The notes under the pieces were generated by a model. It was not told the DNA's origin. It made no database searches and worked only from the letters and a program-made list of their open reading frames with translations. From positions 1 through 64,000 of the forward strand of contig NZ_RCHR01000011.1 of assembly GCF_003665065.1 (NCBI RefSeq): a stretch of DNA of 64,000 nt. The letters run 5' to 3'. The position numbers and the translations under genes are program-made. Position 1 is the stretch's first letter. Every line of letters begins with the position of its first letter. The stretch comes from Oceanobacillus piezotolerans. Its GTDB lineage: Bacteria; Bacillota; Bacilli; Bacillales; Amphibacillaceae. Positions 53,820-61,812 of the stretch are shown here, in pieces.

Positions 53820-55097
53820 ATGGAGATAAACGACACTCATATGAAGGAATATGAGAAAGGAAAAAGGTTTCTTAAGAAAGGAACAGACGGAGATAAAGAT
53901 GCGGTGCATAGTGCCTATGAGATTTTCTTAAAGCTTCGGAAAGCCTATCCTGACCATGCTCTTATTGAAGCCTATTACGGCAGCACACTTGCCCTATTAT
54001 CAAGAGATGCCGATGAGACTCTGGAAAAGGCGGATAAAGCACAAACAGCACTAGATGCATTGAATCACGCAATTTCCATGGACTCCAATCATAAGGATAT
54101 TCGGAAGCTGCGTGCCAAAGTATGTATGCGCCTGCCTGACTCTTACTTTCGTGCCTCACAGACGGCGATCGAAGACCTATCCTTTTTGCTAGATCGATAT
54201 AAAGACGATCCCAGTTACCTTACAAATAAGGAAGTTACGGAAATAAAGAAGGATTTAAGGACTGCTTATAAAAATGTGGAAGAATTGGGCGATGTGGATA
54301 CAGAAATGCAACAACAATCGAATCATGCAAGTGTAAAGAATTTCGAGACTTTAATGGAGCAGGACATTCCATCACATAAGGACAACATGGAAAACAATGA
54401 AAAGGCCGGTCAAGAATTTAATAACGGCAAGAATTTGAAGAAATTCGAGGAGGGAAAAATTTATCTTAAGAAAGCCGCAAACGGAGATAAAGATGCGGTG
54501 AATACCGCCCATGAAATTTTCTTAAAACTTCGCAAAGCCGAGCCCAGTAATGCTCTTTATGAAGCCTACTATGGCATGACCATGATGTTAATCGCTCGAA
54601 ACAAAAAAATACCTTTAAGTAGATTAAAAGAGTCCATTGCAGGAATGAAGATTCTTGATGGAGCAGTTCGTGCGGCCCCTCATGATAGCAGGATCCGACT
54701 GCTGCGAGGCAGGGCTGCCTCCCGGTTACCTGAAGAGTATTTCCACCGGGCCAAAACAGTAATTGAAGATTACACCTTTCTCATCGAGCGGGAAATGCAG
54801 AAAGAAGGCTTTCTTCGCACCGAAGAATATTTGCAAGTTATCTATCAACTTGGGGAGGCATACTCCCGAATCGGCCAAAATCAGGCTGCAGTTATGTGCT
54901 GGAAAAGGCTGATGAACGAAACGCAGGATCCTGATTTTCTTCGCCTCCTCACCCTAAAGATGAAGTCTTTGGAAGGAAAACCAGCTGTTGAACATAATGC
55001 GATTCCGGAGAGCCCTGTATCCATCTTGATAAGAAGGTCTGTACATTTCGCCGGAAGCGAGATAAAACGCATATTAGAGGACAAAAATTTTCAATAG
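53820..55097 (+). CDS. TPR-type repeat protein with two tandem ~150-residue modules
   Basis: The ORF encodes a 425-residue helical, soluble protein made of two related modules (about residues 6-155 and 195-360). Each has YEKGKRFLKKGTDGDKDAV / FEEGKIYLKKAANGDKDAV, the FLKLRKA.P..AL.EAYYG motif, an ALNHAI-like TPR, a RLP.SYF/RLPEEYF line and AIEDLSFLL/VIEDYTFLI. The second module ends with a canonical TPR (YQLGEAYSRIGQNQAAVMCW). The ATG follows TAGGAGGGA; a longer frame starting at 53745 overlaps the preceding gene and is unlikely. The function is unknown; a scaffold role is usual for TPRs. Confidence 0.75.
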   Translation: MEINDTHMKEYEKGKRFLKKGTDGDKDAVHSAYEIFLKLRKAYPDHALIEAYYGSTLALLSRDADETLEKADKAQTALDALNHAISMDSNHKDIRKLRAKVCMRLPDSYFRASQTAIEDLSFLLDRYKDDPSYLTNKEVTEIKKDLRTAYKNVEELGDVDTEMQQQSNHASVKNFETLMEQDIPSHKDNMENNEKAGQEFNNGKNLKKFEEGKIYLKKAANGDKDAVNTAHEIFLKLRKAEPSNALYEAYYGMTMMLIARNKKIPLSRLKESIAGMKILDGAVRAAPHDSRIRLLRGRAASRLPEEYFHRAKTVIEDYTFLIEREMQKEGFLRTEEYLQVIYQLGEAYSRIGQNQAAVMCWKRLMNETQDPDFLRLLTLKMKSLEGKPAVEHNAIPESPVSILIRRSVHFAGSEIKRILEDKNFQ

Positions 55098-55109
55098 GAG
55101 GTCGATATT

Positions 55110-55625
55110 TTGGCTGATCAAAGTGTCAATATGAAACAATTAGAGGAAGCAAAAGCACTTCATAATAAGGGGGTGGACGGAGACAAAAAAGCGGTGAAAA
55201 AAGCAAATAAGATGCTCTTAAAGCTTCGTGAGGCCAGCCCCGACAATGCAATTATTGAGGGCTATTACGGCAGTACTATCGTTTTATCGGGTCGGGATTC
55301 TGTTAAAATTCTAGAAAGAGTGGATAAAGCGCAAGAGGGATTAGACATATTGAATCACGCTATTGCTTTAGATCCAAATAATAAAGAAATTCGGTTGTTG
55401 CGCGGGAATATTTGTGTGAGGCTGCCGGAATCCTTTTTCCAATCCTCGGAAACGGCTATTGAGGACTTCACCTTTCTGCTTAACCACTATAAAGAGGACT
55501 CCAACTATCTTACTTTAATGCAAATACGCGAAGTACTGCGGAACCTTAGTGAAGCTTACAAAAATGCAGGAAAACCAGACAAAGCGAATGCAGTCTTGAA
55601 TCGTCTTAACCAAATGGAATCATAA
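55110..55625 (+). CDS. TPR-type repeat protein, single module
   Basis: This 171-residue paralogue corresponds to one module of the preceding gene: LEEAKALHNKGVDGDKKAVK, LLKLREASPDNAIIEGYYG, LDILNHAIALDPNNKEIRLL, NICVRLPESFFQSSETAIED and a terminal TPR NLSEAYKNAGKPDKANAV. It probably arose by duplication. It starts at TTG after AGGAGGTCG, 12 bases beyond the preceding stop, so it is co-transcribed. Confidence 0.75.
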   Translation: MADQSVNMKQLEEAKALHNKGVDGDKKAVKKANKMLLKLREASPDNAIIEGYYGSTIVLSGRDSVKILERVDKAQEGLDILNHAIALDPNNKEIRLLRGNICVRLPESFFQSSETAIEDFTFLLNHYKEDSNYLTLMQIREVLRNLSEAYKNAGKPDKANAVLNRLNQMES

Positions 55626-55696
55626 GAAAAGAGAGCAAAAGCAAGAATTAACCTTTACCTGAGTAAATCAAAGTATCGGAAAGGAAGTGAGATCAC

Positions 55697-56011
55697 ATGT
55701 CAGATACCAAAAGGATCTTCAACAAAGTAAAGAAAGAAATCATTCATTATTCCTCTATTGCTTTAAAGAGAGTCGCTACCAATGCCTGCAATCAACTTAT
55801 AGATGTAACAAGTGACGAATATCGAGAAAAAAATCAAACTGCTAATTTTCAATTAAGCACTGTCACTGATGCATTGAAAACGGGTCTCATGGAAACTGGT
55901 CAAGAATTAGTGGAAATAGGACGCGAGCGTGCAGAGGAAAGAGTTCTAAAGCAGAATCCGGAAATGTCGGATGAATCAAAAACCACAATAAAATCGGCGG
56001 GAGAGAATTAA
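55697..56011 (+). CDS. Small helical protein of unknown function
   Basis: The ORF encodes 104 mainly helical, charged residues (KRIFNKVKKEIIHYSSIALK at the start; STVTDALKTGLMETGQELVE then IGRERAEERV near the end). The second part shares the pattern A-L-K-x-G, T-x-Q-x-L, ER with the protein at 47863-48138, suggesting distant homology. AAGGAAGTGAG precedes the ATG. It follows the TPR genes by 71 bases and is probably in the same transcript. Confidence 0.6.
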   Translation: MSDTKRIFNKVKKEIIHYSSIALKRVATNACNQLIDVTSDEYREKNQTANFQLSTVTDALKTGLMETGQELVEIGRERAEERVLKQNPEMSDESKTTIKSAGEN

Positions 56012-56164
56012 AACAGAATTTCTACAAGGAAAAGCTCGAACCGTTATTTGGCTGAGAACCTTTTCGTTTCATCCTCATTCTATTGTCTTTCACAGCAGAA
56101 TATAGATAGTTCTTGGAAATCATGCACCTTCTCGGCCAAAGATTACGAAATGGGAGAGTGGGTA

Positions 56165-56953
56165 ATGTTGAAAAAATTTTTCGTCAATGGAATTAGCATT
56201 TGTTATGAATCGACCGGCGAAGGATTTCCTTTAATCGGGCTTACAGGAAAAGGCAGTAACATGGACTCTTGGAGTCCGGCAATTAAGACCGCGTTAAGCG
56301 AAAGAAACAGGCTGATCATGCTCGATCCTCGAGGTACAGGCAGGAGCGATGTCCCGAAAGAAACGTATGACATCTCGGATATGGCCAAAGATGTCATTGG
56401 GCTAATGAACGAGCTCGATATCGAAAAGGCACATATTTTAGGCCAATCTATGGGGGGAATGATCGCACAAGAACTAGCAATCGAAAATCCCAATCGCGTG
56501 TCGAAATTAATTTTATGTTCCACGACCTGCGGGGTCAAACGTGTACTGCCTTCCTTTCGGATGATCAAGTCACTGATGCAAAAGAATGCTGCAAATTCAC
56601 CACAAAACATGATAAATATGCTTTATTCTAATACCTATATCCAGGAGAATCCGCAATTAATTGCTGCACTCATGAGACGGATGCAAATTGCTCCTACAGA
56701 CCCTAGAACCATGGAGATTCACCATAATGCGAGCAAAAATTTCGATTCGTACGAACGACTTGGGCAAATTTCCGCACCAACACTTATTATTCACGGAGAA
56801 GACGATTGGGTCTTCCGTCCGAAGCACGCCAAGGTTCTGAAACGTCGTATACCGAACTCCAAGCTTATCCTATTTCCCAATGCAGGACACGGTGTCTTCT
56901 CACAGGAGCATCGAAAGGTATTGGAGGAAATCCATCGTTTCATAGATGAGTAA
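56165..56953 (+). CDS. Alpha/beta hydrolase
   Basis: This 262-residue alpha/beta-hydrolase-fold enzyme has nucleophile Ser95 in ILGQSMGGMIAQ, acid Asp214 in IIHGEDDWVF and His242 in NAGHGVFSQ; MLDPRGTGRSDVP supplies the oxyanion-side loop. The sequence is closest to 3-oxoadipate enol-lactonase/esterase-like enzymes, but the substrate is open. The ATG at 56165 has GGGAGAG upstream; an open frame extends 39 codons further without a ribosome binding site. It is the last gene of the plus-strand cluster and could release or hydrolyse an activated aryl ester from the neighbouring pathway (inference). Confidence 0.82.
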   Translation: MLKKFFVNGISICYESTGEGFPLIGLTGKGSNMDSWSPAIKTALSERNRLIMLDPRGTGRSDVPKETYDISDMAKDVIGLMNELDIEKAHILGQSMGGMIAQELAIENPNRVSKLILCSTTCGVKRVLPSFRMIKSLMQKNAANSPQNMINMLYSNTYIQENPQLIAALMRRMQIAPTDPRTMEIHHNASKNFDSYERLGQISAPTLIIHGEDDWVFRPKHAKVLKRRIPNSKLILFPNAGHGVFSQEHRKVLEEIHRFIDE

Positions 56954-56979
56954 ACTTTAACCAAATTCTAGTAGAAGGG

Positions 56980-57015
56980 AGTGTCCCAAAAGTAAATTAT
57001 TTGGGGCACTTTTTG
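56980..57015 (+). terminator. Terminator of the TPR/hydrolase cluster
   Basis: An 11-bp stem (AGTGTCCCAAA and TTTGGGGCACT) with a 9-base loop is followed by five Ts, 27 bases after the hydrolase stop codon. Confidence 0.8.
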
Positions 57016-57421
57016 TGTTAAATAGTGCAGAACAAAGTTGCAAACGCCCGGCTTAGACGGACAGACTGCAGTTACTCGTCCCACTATAATGATATGCTAC
57101 AATATGTGACGGTATGAGTCGAACTATTATCGAACAGAGGTGAGTTAAGTCTCGCTAGTCGCTGGTTGCGTGGGACCGGACAAGGCCTTTCATGTATAGC
57201 GGTTTTATGCTTTCTTATCTCTTAAAAATAAGAGAATCACCTTTCTTTAATAAAATGTAATTACTACATTACGACAACCTGATTTCTAGGAAAAACAAAG
57301 CCAGTAGCCCCTTTCAATGGAAGGTTATTCTACAGGCTGGGGCAAATGATAAGTTAAATTTCTTAACACAGTCATTACTTGCCGTTTTAGCATACCGCCT
57401 TCAACAGGAGGTATTCGGTTC
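57016..57421. other. Intergenic region, possible MITE end
   Basis: No gene is seen. Around 57331-57360 the sequence CAGGCTGGGGCAAATGATAAGTTAAATT is similar to one end of the element at 22634-22923, but no matching second end was found. The region around 57040-57180 is somewhat G+C-rich. Confidence 0.3.
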
Positions 57422-58627
57422 TTAGATGGCAGCTTTTAAAGCGATATCCAACACTTCCTTTATAGAGTGTGCGGAGCGGTTCCGCTTGATCAACGCGACA
57501 CCAATCTCCAGAGCGGTCCTCTGTGCCCTTTCCCTCGCCTCCGCATCTTTGATGTCGTCGATATCCAAGACGTGTATAAAACCATAGACGCGGCACAGCA
57601 TAATCACTCCAGCAAATCCGATCGTATCCTGCAGCAGTCTTGCCATATACGATTCCTGATAGCCTCGGGTATTTACTAACCGGGCTGAGGCATAATCGTT
57701 CCAAAGCTCGCGAAACTCAAATTCGAAATGTGTCCATAAGTCGTTAATGGTGTCTAGTAGGTAGCGACGATATTCGGCGCGTTTCTCTGCATCTGTGCTC
57801 CAGCCCTCTTGGCCTGAAAAATTCAACAACAGATTAGCGATGACCGTCCCAATATCAAAGCCAATTGGACCGTAAAAAGCAAATTCGCGGTCTATGATTT
57901 TTATAGAATCCGGTTTGATGAATATATTATCTGTATGCAAATCACCATGCAGCAAGGCCTGTGCATTCGTCAGATATTTCTCCCTCAGCAACGCTACCTC
58001 AAGATGCAGCTCCTCTTCCTTCCATATCTGCTCAACCGCATCACGAATTTGAGGCTCGAAGATATTCATCCGGGACTTTGTAAAAGGTGCGTATAAAATC
58101 AGATCCTCGGTAATATTGCACAGCTCGGGATTCATGAACGATTTCACTCGCAGTTTCTTCTCTTGTTGGTCCATGGCTAAGTCCGAAGTAAAAAACATTG
58201 TCCGCGCCAAAAAGGATCCAATATGCTCTGCGAACAACGGATACCTCTCCCGCTCTATCAGTCCACGCCGCAGGACGGTGTAATCGCTCAAATCCTCCAT
58301 AGCTATCAAGGCAAAATCCGGTTCGTACGCGTATAACTTTGGCGTCTGATCGGGACAAAGATCTCCATGAATGCGCAATGCTTCACATTCAATGCGTACT
58401 CTGTCTAGCGTCAGGGGAACCGATTGACCGACCATTTTTAAATAAGGAAGTGATTGCTTTAGAATAATGGATTGCCCTGATGCCTGGTCAAATATATGAA
58501 ACACATGGTTAAGATTACCGTCTCCGAGCTCACGGGAATCAAGCTGAGCATCCTCCGGGAAAACATCTTTGATGCCTCGTGCAAACTTAACCGCTTCAGC
58601 TTGCGTTAATGTATGGTAATTTACCAT
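57422..58627 (-). CDS. mtnK: 5-methylthioribose kinase
   Basis: This 401-residue MtnK phosphorylates 5-methylthioribose in the methionine salvage pathway. Fingerprints are ELGDGNLNHVFHIFD (glycine-rich ATP loop), ILKQSLPYLKMVGQSVPLTLDR, the catalytic LLHGDLHTDNIF near residue 230, IIDREFAFYGPIGFDIG, and RRTALEIG-like RAQRTALEIG. The length is normal. The gene stands alone: mtnA and other salvage genes are absent, and no SAM riboswitch was recognised upstream. The coding sequence looks richer in G+C than its neighbours, which may indicate acquisition from another lineage. Confidence 0.93.
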   Translation of the reverse strand: MVNYHTLTQAEAVKFARGIKDVFPEDAQLDSRELGDGNLNHVFHIFDQASGQSIILKQSLPYLKMVGQSVPLTLDRVRIECEALRIHGDLCPDQTPKLYAYEPDFALIAMEDLSDYTVLRRGLIERERYPLFAEHIGSFLARTMFFTSDLAMDQQEKKLRVKSFMNPELCNITEDLILYAPFTKSRMNIFEPQIRDAVEQIWKEEELHLEVALLREKYLTNAQALLHGDLHTDNIFIKPDSIKIIDREFAFYGPIGFDIGTVIANLLLNFSGQEGWSTDAEKRAEYRRYLLDTINDLWTHFEFEFRELWNDYASARLVNTRGYQESYMARLLQDTIGFAGVIMLCRVYGFIHVLDIDDIKDAEARERAQRTALEIGVALIKRNRSAHSIKEVLDIALKAAI

Positions 58628-59002
58628 TTCTGTATCCCTCCAGATACCGAATTCTATTTAGCCTAAAAATATAAATACGGACTGAAACTATTCCGTGAAG
58701 GCAAGGTTCCAGTGATAACCCGTCATACCTCAGGTTTGTGACAGTCCAAAAATAACTTAAACTCTTATCATTCATATGCCGACGATCTATTCATTATGAT
58801 TCTTGATTTTGGAGCGACTTTCTACTATGTACGTTTAACTTCTTAACAGGATGGTTCAACAATTCATATTCCCCTCAACTTTCCAACATCTCTGAACGAC
58901 TTTTATCCCCCTCTCATAACATGCGGTTGTGGTCGTATCCTTTTTTCTATATTTAGTTGTGCTAAAATAAAATCATAGGACCATCATAGAGGAGAAATTA
59001 GC
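58628..59002. other. Divergent promoter region mtnK / MFS transporter
   Basis: This 375-base region holds the promoters of two divergent genes. A plus-strand -10-like TAAAAT lies near 58963. The mtnK side was inspected for an S-box (SAM-I) leader, but the conserved blocks are not all present. Confidence 0.4.
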
Positions 59003-60346
59003 ATGTCTTTGAGAAAAAATGAAAAATTTATCATACTTGCTGTGTCATTAGGAGTTATCCTCAATCCATTAAATACAACAATGATTACAGTAGCATTACC
59101 AGCAATTCAAAGGGATTTTCAACTGAGTGCGACAGATATTTCATGGTTAATTGCTTCGTATTTTATTATTAGTGCGATCTTTACGCCGTTAATTGGGAAA
59201 TTGAGTGATATCTATGGAAGGAAATTAATCTTTTTAATTGGACTCGGTCTGGTTGTGGTGTCCTCGATATTGGCACCGCTATCTCCCAATTTACCCGTAT
59301 TACTTGCGATGCGTGGGATTCAAGCAATTGGTACATCCGCACTTTTTCCAGCTGGAGTAGGCATTATACGCCACACCATCCAGCACAATCAAAACCGCGT
59401 GATTGGAACATTAGCTGTTTTTGCAACAACTTCTGCGGCATTTGGACCAACGATTGGCGGAATCCTTATCCAGTTCGGTGGATGGCCGGTTATTTTCTAT
59501 GTAAACTTGCCAATACTTGCCATCGGAATAGCTTTAACATGGATATTTATCCCGAAAGATAAGAGAAACAAAGAAAAAGCCTATAAGCTGGATATTCTTG
59601 GAATTCTATTATTTAGTTTATTTATTACATGTTGGATGGTCTTTTTACTTGGACTTGAGCAAGGTGTACAGATTGGAACATTGATTCTTGCAATCCTCTT
59701 AACGATTGCTTTCTACTTTTATGAGAAGAACAGAGAAGAACCTTTTATTAATGTACATTTTTTCCGAAAAAACTTGAATGTGGCACTTATCTTTGTTCAG
59801 TATATTTTATCAACCGTTATCTTCTTTGCTGTGCTGCTAAGCTTTCCAACATTTATTCAAAGTGTGCTGGGTGCAAGCTCTCAGATGGCAGGAATCGCGA
59901 TGCTGTCGCTCTCCATTTTTGCCATGATCATGACACCGATTGCTACTCGGTGGATGGAGCGGGCAGGATTTCGCATTCCATTACTAGCCAGTGTATTCAT
60001 TGGATTAGTGGGCGTATTTCTGTTATTTACCGTGAAAGACGATTCTCCTTTAGTATGGATTGGTGTCGTGCTTGCGGTGACAGGAATTAGTAACGGGATA
60101 CAGAATATTGGTTTGCAAAACTTGCTCTATAGCTTTATTGATGTGGAAGAAAGTGGAATTGCATCAGGACTGCTAATGACATCCAGATTTATTGGAAATA
60201 TCTTGGCTTCCAGTATTTATGGCGTGGCATTTGCTACCGGAATGAACGTAGGAAACATGAGTACTATGGCGCTTGTCTTAGTGGTTGTAGCCATTGTATT
60301 GGTTCCAGGTATGCTTTATGTGACGATGAAGGAGAAGAGATTATAA
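59003..60346 (+). CDS. MFS transporter, DHA-type drug/metabolite exporter
   Basis: This 447-residue major facilitator has the antiporter-type motif A PLIGKLSDIYGRKLIFLIG between TM2 and TM3. It carries motif C-like GPTIGGILIQFGGWPVIFYVNLP, characteristic of DHA2-like exporters, though the protein is shorter than the usual 14-TM members. It probably exports drugs or a metabolite by proton exchange. The ATG follows AGAGGAG. The gene is monocistronic with a strong terminator. Confidence 0.88.
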   Translation: MSLRKNEKFIILAVSLGVILNPLNTTMITVALPAIQRDFQLSATDISWLIASYFIISAIFTPLIGKLSDIYGRKLIFLIGLGLVVVSSILAPLSPNLPVLLAMRGIQAIGTSALFPAGVGIIRHTIQHNQNRVIGTLAVFATTSAAFGPTIGGILIQFGGWPVIFYVNLPILAIGIALTWIFIPKDKRNKEKAYKLDILGILLFSLFITCWMVFLLGLEQGVQIGTLILAILLTIAFYFYEKNREEPFINVHFFRKNLNVALIFVQYILSTVIFFAVLLSFPTFIQSVLGASSQMAGIAMLSLSIFAMIMTPIATRWMERAGFRIPLLASVFIGLVGVFLLFTVKDDSPLVWIGVVLAVTGISNGIQNIGLQNLLYSFIDVEESGIASGLLMTSRFIGNILASSIYGVAFATGMNVGNMSTMALVLVVVAIVLVPGMLYVTMKEKRL

Positions 60347-60356
60347 TTAAATGGAC

Positions 60357-60409
60357 AGGTTGAGTCCCCCGCTAGAAGAATGCTTCTGTCGGGTGACTCA
60401 ACCTTTTTT
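60357..60409 (+). terminator. Strong Rho-independent terminator after the MFS gene
   Basis: Long two-part stem: AGGTTGAGTC (60357-60366) pairs with GACTCAACCT (60395-60404). An inner CGCTAGAAG/CTTCTGTCG stem and a run of six Ts follow. Confidence 0.88.
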
Positions 60410-60431
60410 GCAATGAAATGCTGTCGAAGTC

Positions 60432-61187
60432 TTATATGTCTCTCCCGTCCTTTTGACCATTTTCAATAAAATTCGAGTGGTGATAGGCGCCTTTAACAGG
60501 TAGATAAAGGAGGATAAACAAGATTAATGCGATGATCTCGAGATAAAAGATATAAAACGGATAGTCTGGCAGGTAGTCTAATATACTTGGATTAGATGGC
60601 TTTTGAGCAAGGAACATATAGTTTGCACCAATCCATTTATTGATAAAGAAGACAATCAAAGCAATGGAGTTAATGGCAATCATTGCTTTCCAAATAGAAG
60701 ATAACTTTATCCGATATCTTTCAATTGCCACCATGTAAAGAGAAGCTAAAATAATACATATGTGAGCGATAAAAAAATGAAAATAACGATAATGTGGGAA
60801 ATCATAAAATAGTTCAGGTGTTAGCAATGCCTGAAGTGCACCACCTATTCCAAGAAAGTACAAAATTTCAAAAAGCCGGTAAGAACGGGTGATAAGCATG
60901 ACAATACTAAATAATAAGGAAAGCGAGCACAGCTGGAGCGGCAGTGTTTCTTTTACATCCCAGGCACCTGTTGTGAAATACCAAATGTTTAATGTACTTT
61001 CACTCAAAATAAGTGCAATAATCAAACTGACCCGTACCCATTTTCTTAAAGGGGTACGACGAATATCATTTCGAAATACAATCATTGCTGCACATAGAAC
61101 TAGCGCAAGAATTAACATGATGATATGACTTATTGAAAATAACGAGAAAACTTCTGCCGTGTATTGATACGAAAAATAATCAGACAT
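60432..61187 (-). CDS. YwaF-like membrane protein (TIGR02206 family)
   Basis: This 251-residue integral membrane protein with six to seven hydrophobic segments resembles B. subtilis YwaF. Conserved features are LPLQLCSLSLLFSIVML, ILYFLGIGGALQALLTPEL and DFPHYRYFHFFIAHICIILA. The ATG at 61187 has GGGAGGTG five bases upstream; a longer frame starting at 61316 lacks support. The function is unknown. Confidence 0.85.
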   Translation of the reverse strand: MSDYFSYQYTAEVFSLFSISHIIMLILALVLCAAMIVFRNDIRRTPLRKWVRVSLIIALILSESTLNIWYFTTGAWDVKETLPLQLCSLSLLFSIVMLITRSYRLFEILYFLGIGGALQALLTPELFYDFPHYRYFHFFIAHICIILASLYMVAIERYRIKLSSIWKAMIAINSIALIVFFINKWIGANYMFLAQKPSNPSILDYLPDYPFYIFYLEIIALILFILLYLPVKGAYHHSNFIENGQKDGRDI

Positions 61188-61812
61188 ATCCACACCTCCC
61201 GAATACACAAGTATCCTATTACGAGTATACCAAATAGCAATAGTCCAATTATCTTTCTCAACGTTTAGGCATACCCCCATGGATGTAAAATTAAAAAAAG
61301 AGGGACAGGTTATCAACCTGTACTTCAGCTATTGCTTTTACGTTACCAATATTATAATCACTTGATATTCATGACATCTTATCTCTTATGGACCCGAGAA
61401 TGATAAGTGATTTAAAAGATATGATTCTTTGCAGGGGTTCCATATTTTTTAGGGTTGGTAAGTCTTGCAGAGATGGATTACTAGTTCAAGCTATTTACTT
61501 TTTAGAATACGGAGCAACTTATGGAGACAATGATCAACTACACCATGTGTTGGGGCAAGTTTTCAATGATGAGGTGCAACTTCGATTACTTTGGAGCTTC
61601 TTTTCAATCACTAGGAGCGAATTTCATAGATGCAGTCAGCATCCGTTACAGGAATTATTTTATGTTTGTTAAAGGATTTTAGAAGATTTTTATGACAATA
61701 TATTTGGAGTATTAATAGTAATTGAAAGAACTGGAGAAGGTTAAAGTGCAAGTCAAAATAAAGAAAAAGATGGAAGAGTAAGCTCTCCCATCTTCAAGAA
61801 TCCAAGAATGAT
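61188..61812. other. Intergenic region with hairpin and possible coding relic
   Basis: An inverted repeat ACAGGTT..AACCTGT lies near 61306-61322; on the minus strand it runs into CCCTCTTTTTTT, a possible terminator. Between about 61388 and 61676 two plus-strand frames look partly protein-like (YFLEYGATYGDNDQLHHVLG in one, FDYFGASFQSLGANFIDAVS in the other). They have no ribosome binding site, which suggests a frameshifted relic. A small hairpin-like AGCTCTCCCATCTTC...GAAGAT repeat lies near 61770. Confidence 0.3.

Noticed and set aside
47101..57015. Polyhydroxyalkanoate or gas-vesicle cluster explanation for the small proteins
   Set aside because: No PhaC/PhaB or Gvp family member is recognisable; the small proteins show no clear phasin or GvpA motifs.
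58640..58780. Possible SAM-I (S-box) riboswitch upstream of mtnK
   Set aside because: Short fragments such as TGATAAGAG and GGACTG occur on the minus strand, but the conserved GAGGGACTGGCC and CGGCAACC blocks are missing.
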